Source: an uncultured cyanobacterium (GTDB taxonomy: Bacteria > Cyanobacteriota > Cyanobacteriia > CACIAM-69d). From it: a DNA stretch of 5,264 nucleotides. Positions 4,975 to 5,264 of the stretch are shown here, one piece after another (within the stretch, counting starts at the first letter, position 1; each line of letters opens with the position of its first letter). The notes beneath the pieces are model-generated. The model saw nothing but the letters and a program-made list of their open reading frames with translations. It made no database searches and was not told the origin of the DNA. A program made the position numbers and the translations under genes. The stretch covers positions 1 to 5,264 of the forward strand of contig CALCTI010000696.1 in assembly GCA_937894105.1 (NCBI GenBank), in the 5' to 3' direction.

Positions 4975-5167
4975 ACTTCTTGCGTCCGGCGGTAGCGTCA
5001 ATGGCTTCAATCTCTGACAAGCGAAAGGTAATTAGTTTGTCCCAGTTGCCCCCTTCAAAGAGCACGGCAACTTTACCGTCCACAATGCGCTGCACCAGCC
5101 CCTGATAACCGTAGAAAATATCCGCAGGGTTGGTCACGCGTACCGCAGATCCAGGCAGGATAAACAT
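4973..5167 (-). CDS. ndhS: NAD(P)H dehydrogenase-1 subunit S (NdhS)
   Basis: A 64-residue protein of the thylakoid NDH-1 complex. In cyanobacteria and chloroplasts NdhS (CRR31 in plants) has an SH3-like fold on the stromal or cytoplasmic arm and helps ferredoxin dock for cyclic electron flow and respiration. The opening FILPGSAVRVTNPADIFYGY and the core GLVQRIVDGKVAVLFEGGNW-DKLITFRLSELE-type segment match this family closely, and the length is typical (about 65-70). The basic tail AGRKK is exposed by prediction. The ATG at 5167 is preceded by GAGGAG with six bases of spacing, so the start is secure. It is the upstream member of three co-oriented genes ending with rpaA. Confusion with the PsaE SH3-like fold is possible, but the NWDKLxTFRLxE pattern favours NdhS. 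Confidence 0.85.
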   Translation of the reverse strand: MFILPGSAVRVTNPADIFYGYQGLVQRIVDGKVAVLFEGGNWDKLITFRLSEIEAIDATAGRKK

Positions 5168-5173
5168 AATGAG

Positions 5174-5179
5174 CTCCTC
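5174..5179 (-). promoter_or_regulatory. ndhS ribosome binding site
   Basis: GAGGAG on the minus strand, six bases before the ndhS ATG. A second GAGGAG lies at 5185-5190, too far away to serve this start. No promoter is obvious in the remaining bases to the window end. Confidence 0.75.
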
Positions 5180-5264
5180 GTTATCTCCTCAATAACCGCA
5201 CCTAAATCATATCGCAGTTCCGCAAATGGGGGGAGCTAGGGAGGGTACTGGGGGTAAGAATTTG

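Noticed and set aside
1..5264. CRISPR array, intact insertion sequence or integrase attachment at tRNA-Phe
   Set aside because: No regularly spaced repeats, no transposase or integrase frame, and no second copy of the tRNA 3' end in the window.

Overview
The window is chromosomal DNA from a cyanobacterium. Three things support this: 11 perfect copies of the HIP1 octamer GCGATCGC in 5.3 kb, a gene for the clock-output response regulator RpaA, and a gene for NdhS, a subunit of photosynthetic NDH-1. The sequence does not settle the genus.

Layout from left to right. At 113-1657 a two-gene minus-strand operon encodes a MetF-type methylenetetrahydrofolate reductase followed by the ribosome maturation factor RimM. 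The operon is bracketed by two diverged, same-orientation copies of a roughly 105-bp structured repeat (about 5-111 and 1724-1827). From 1831 to 2250 I find no convincing gene. Next come tRNA-Phe(GAA) at 2251-2323 with a good intrinsic terminator, and a plus-strand thioredoxin-fold peroxiredoxin-like gene (2567-3217). That gene converges on rpaA (3228-3965, minus). Beyond rpaA, two further minus-strand genes lie upstream: a cyanobacterial HAS-barrel-type protein (4246-4911), interrupted by one in-frame TAG, and ndhS (4973-5167). The last 97 bases hold only the ndhS leader.

Most genes are housekeeping or photosynthesis-related: one-carbon metabolism, 30S maturation, translation, redox defence, circadian output and cyclic electron flow. 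Only metF-rimM looks like a clear operon. The ndhS, HAS-barrel and rpaA genes are co-oriented, but small tandem duplications and an AT-rich 230-bp gap with its own TATAAT boxes separate them.

Two observations deserve most attention. First, the metF-flanking repeat has a stem kept by wobble-compatible changes, and its better copy can form a pseudoknot. It could be an orphan transposon-associated structured RNA of the HEARO/omega-RNA type, but that family name is a hypothesis. Second, the HAS-barrel gene reads through its amber codon in the same frame into a plausible C-terminal half, so it is a recent nonsense mutation, a readthrough gene or a sequence error.
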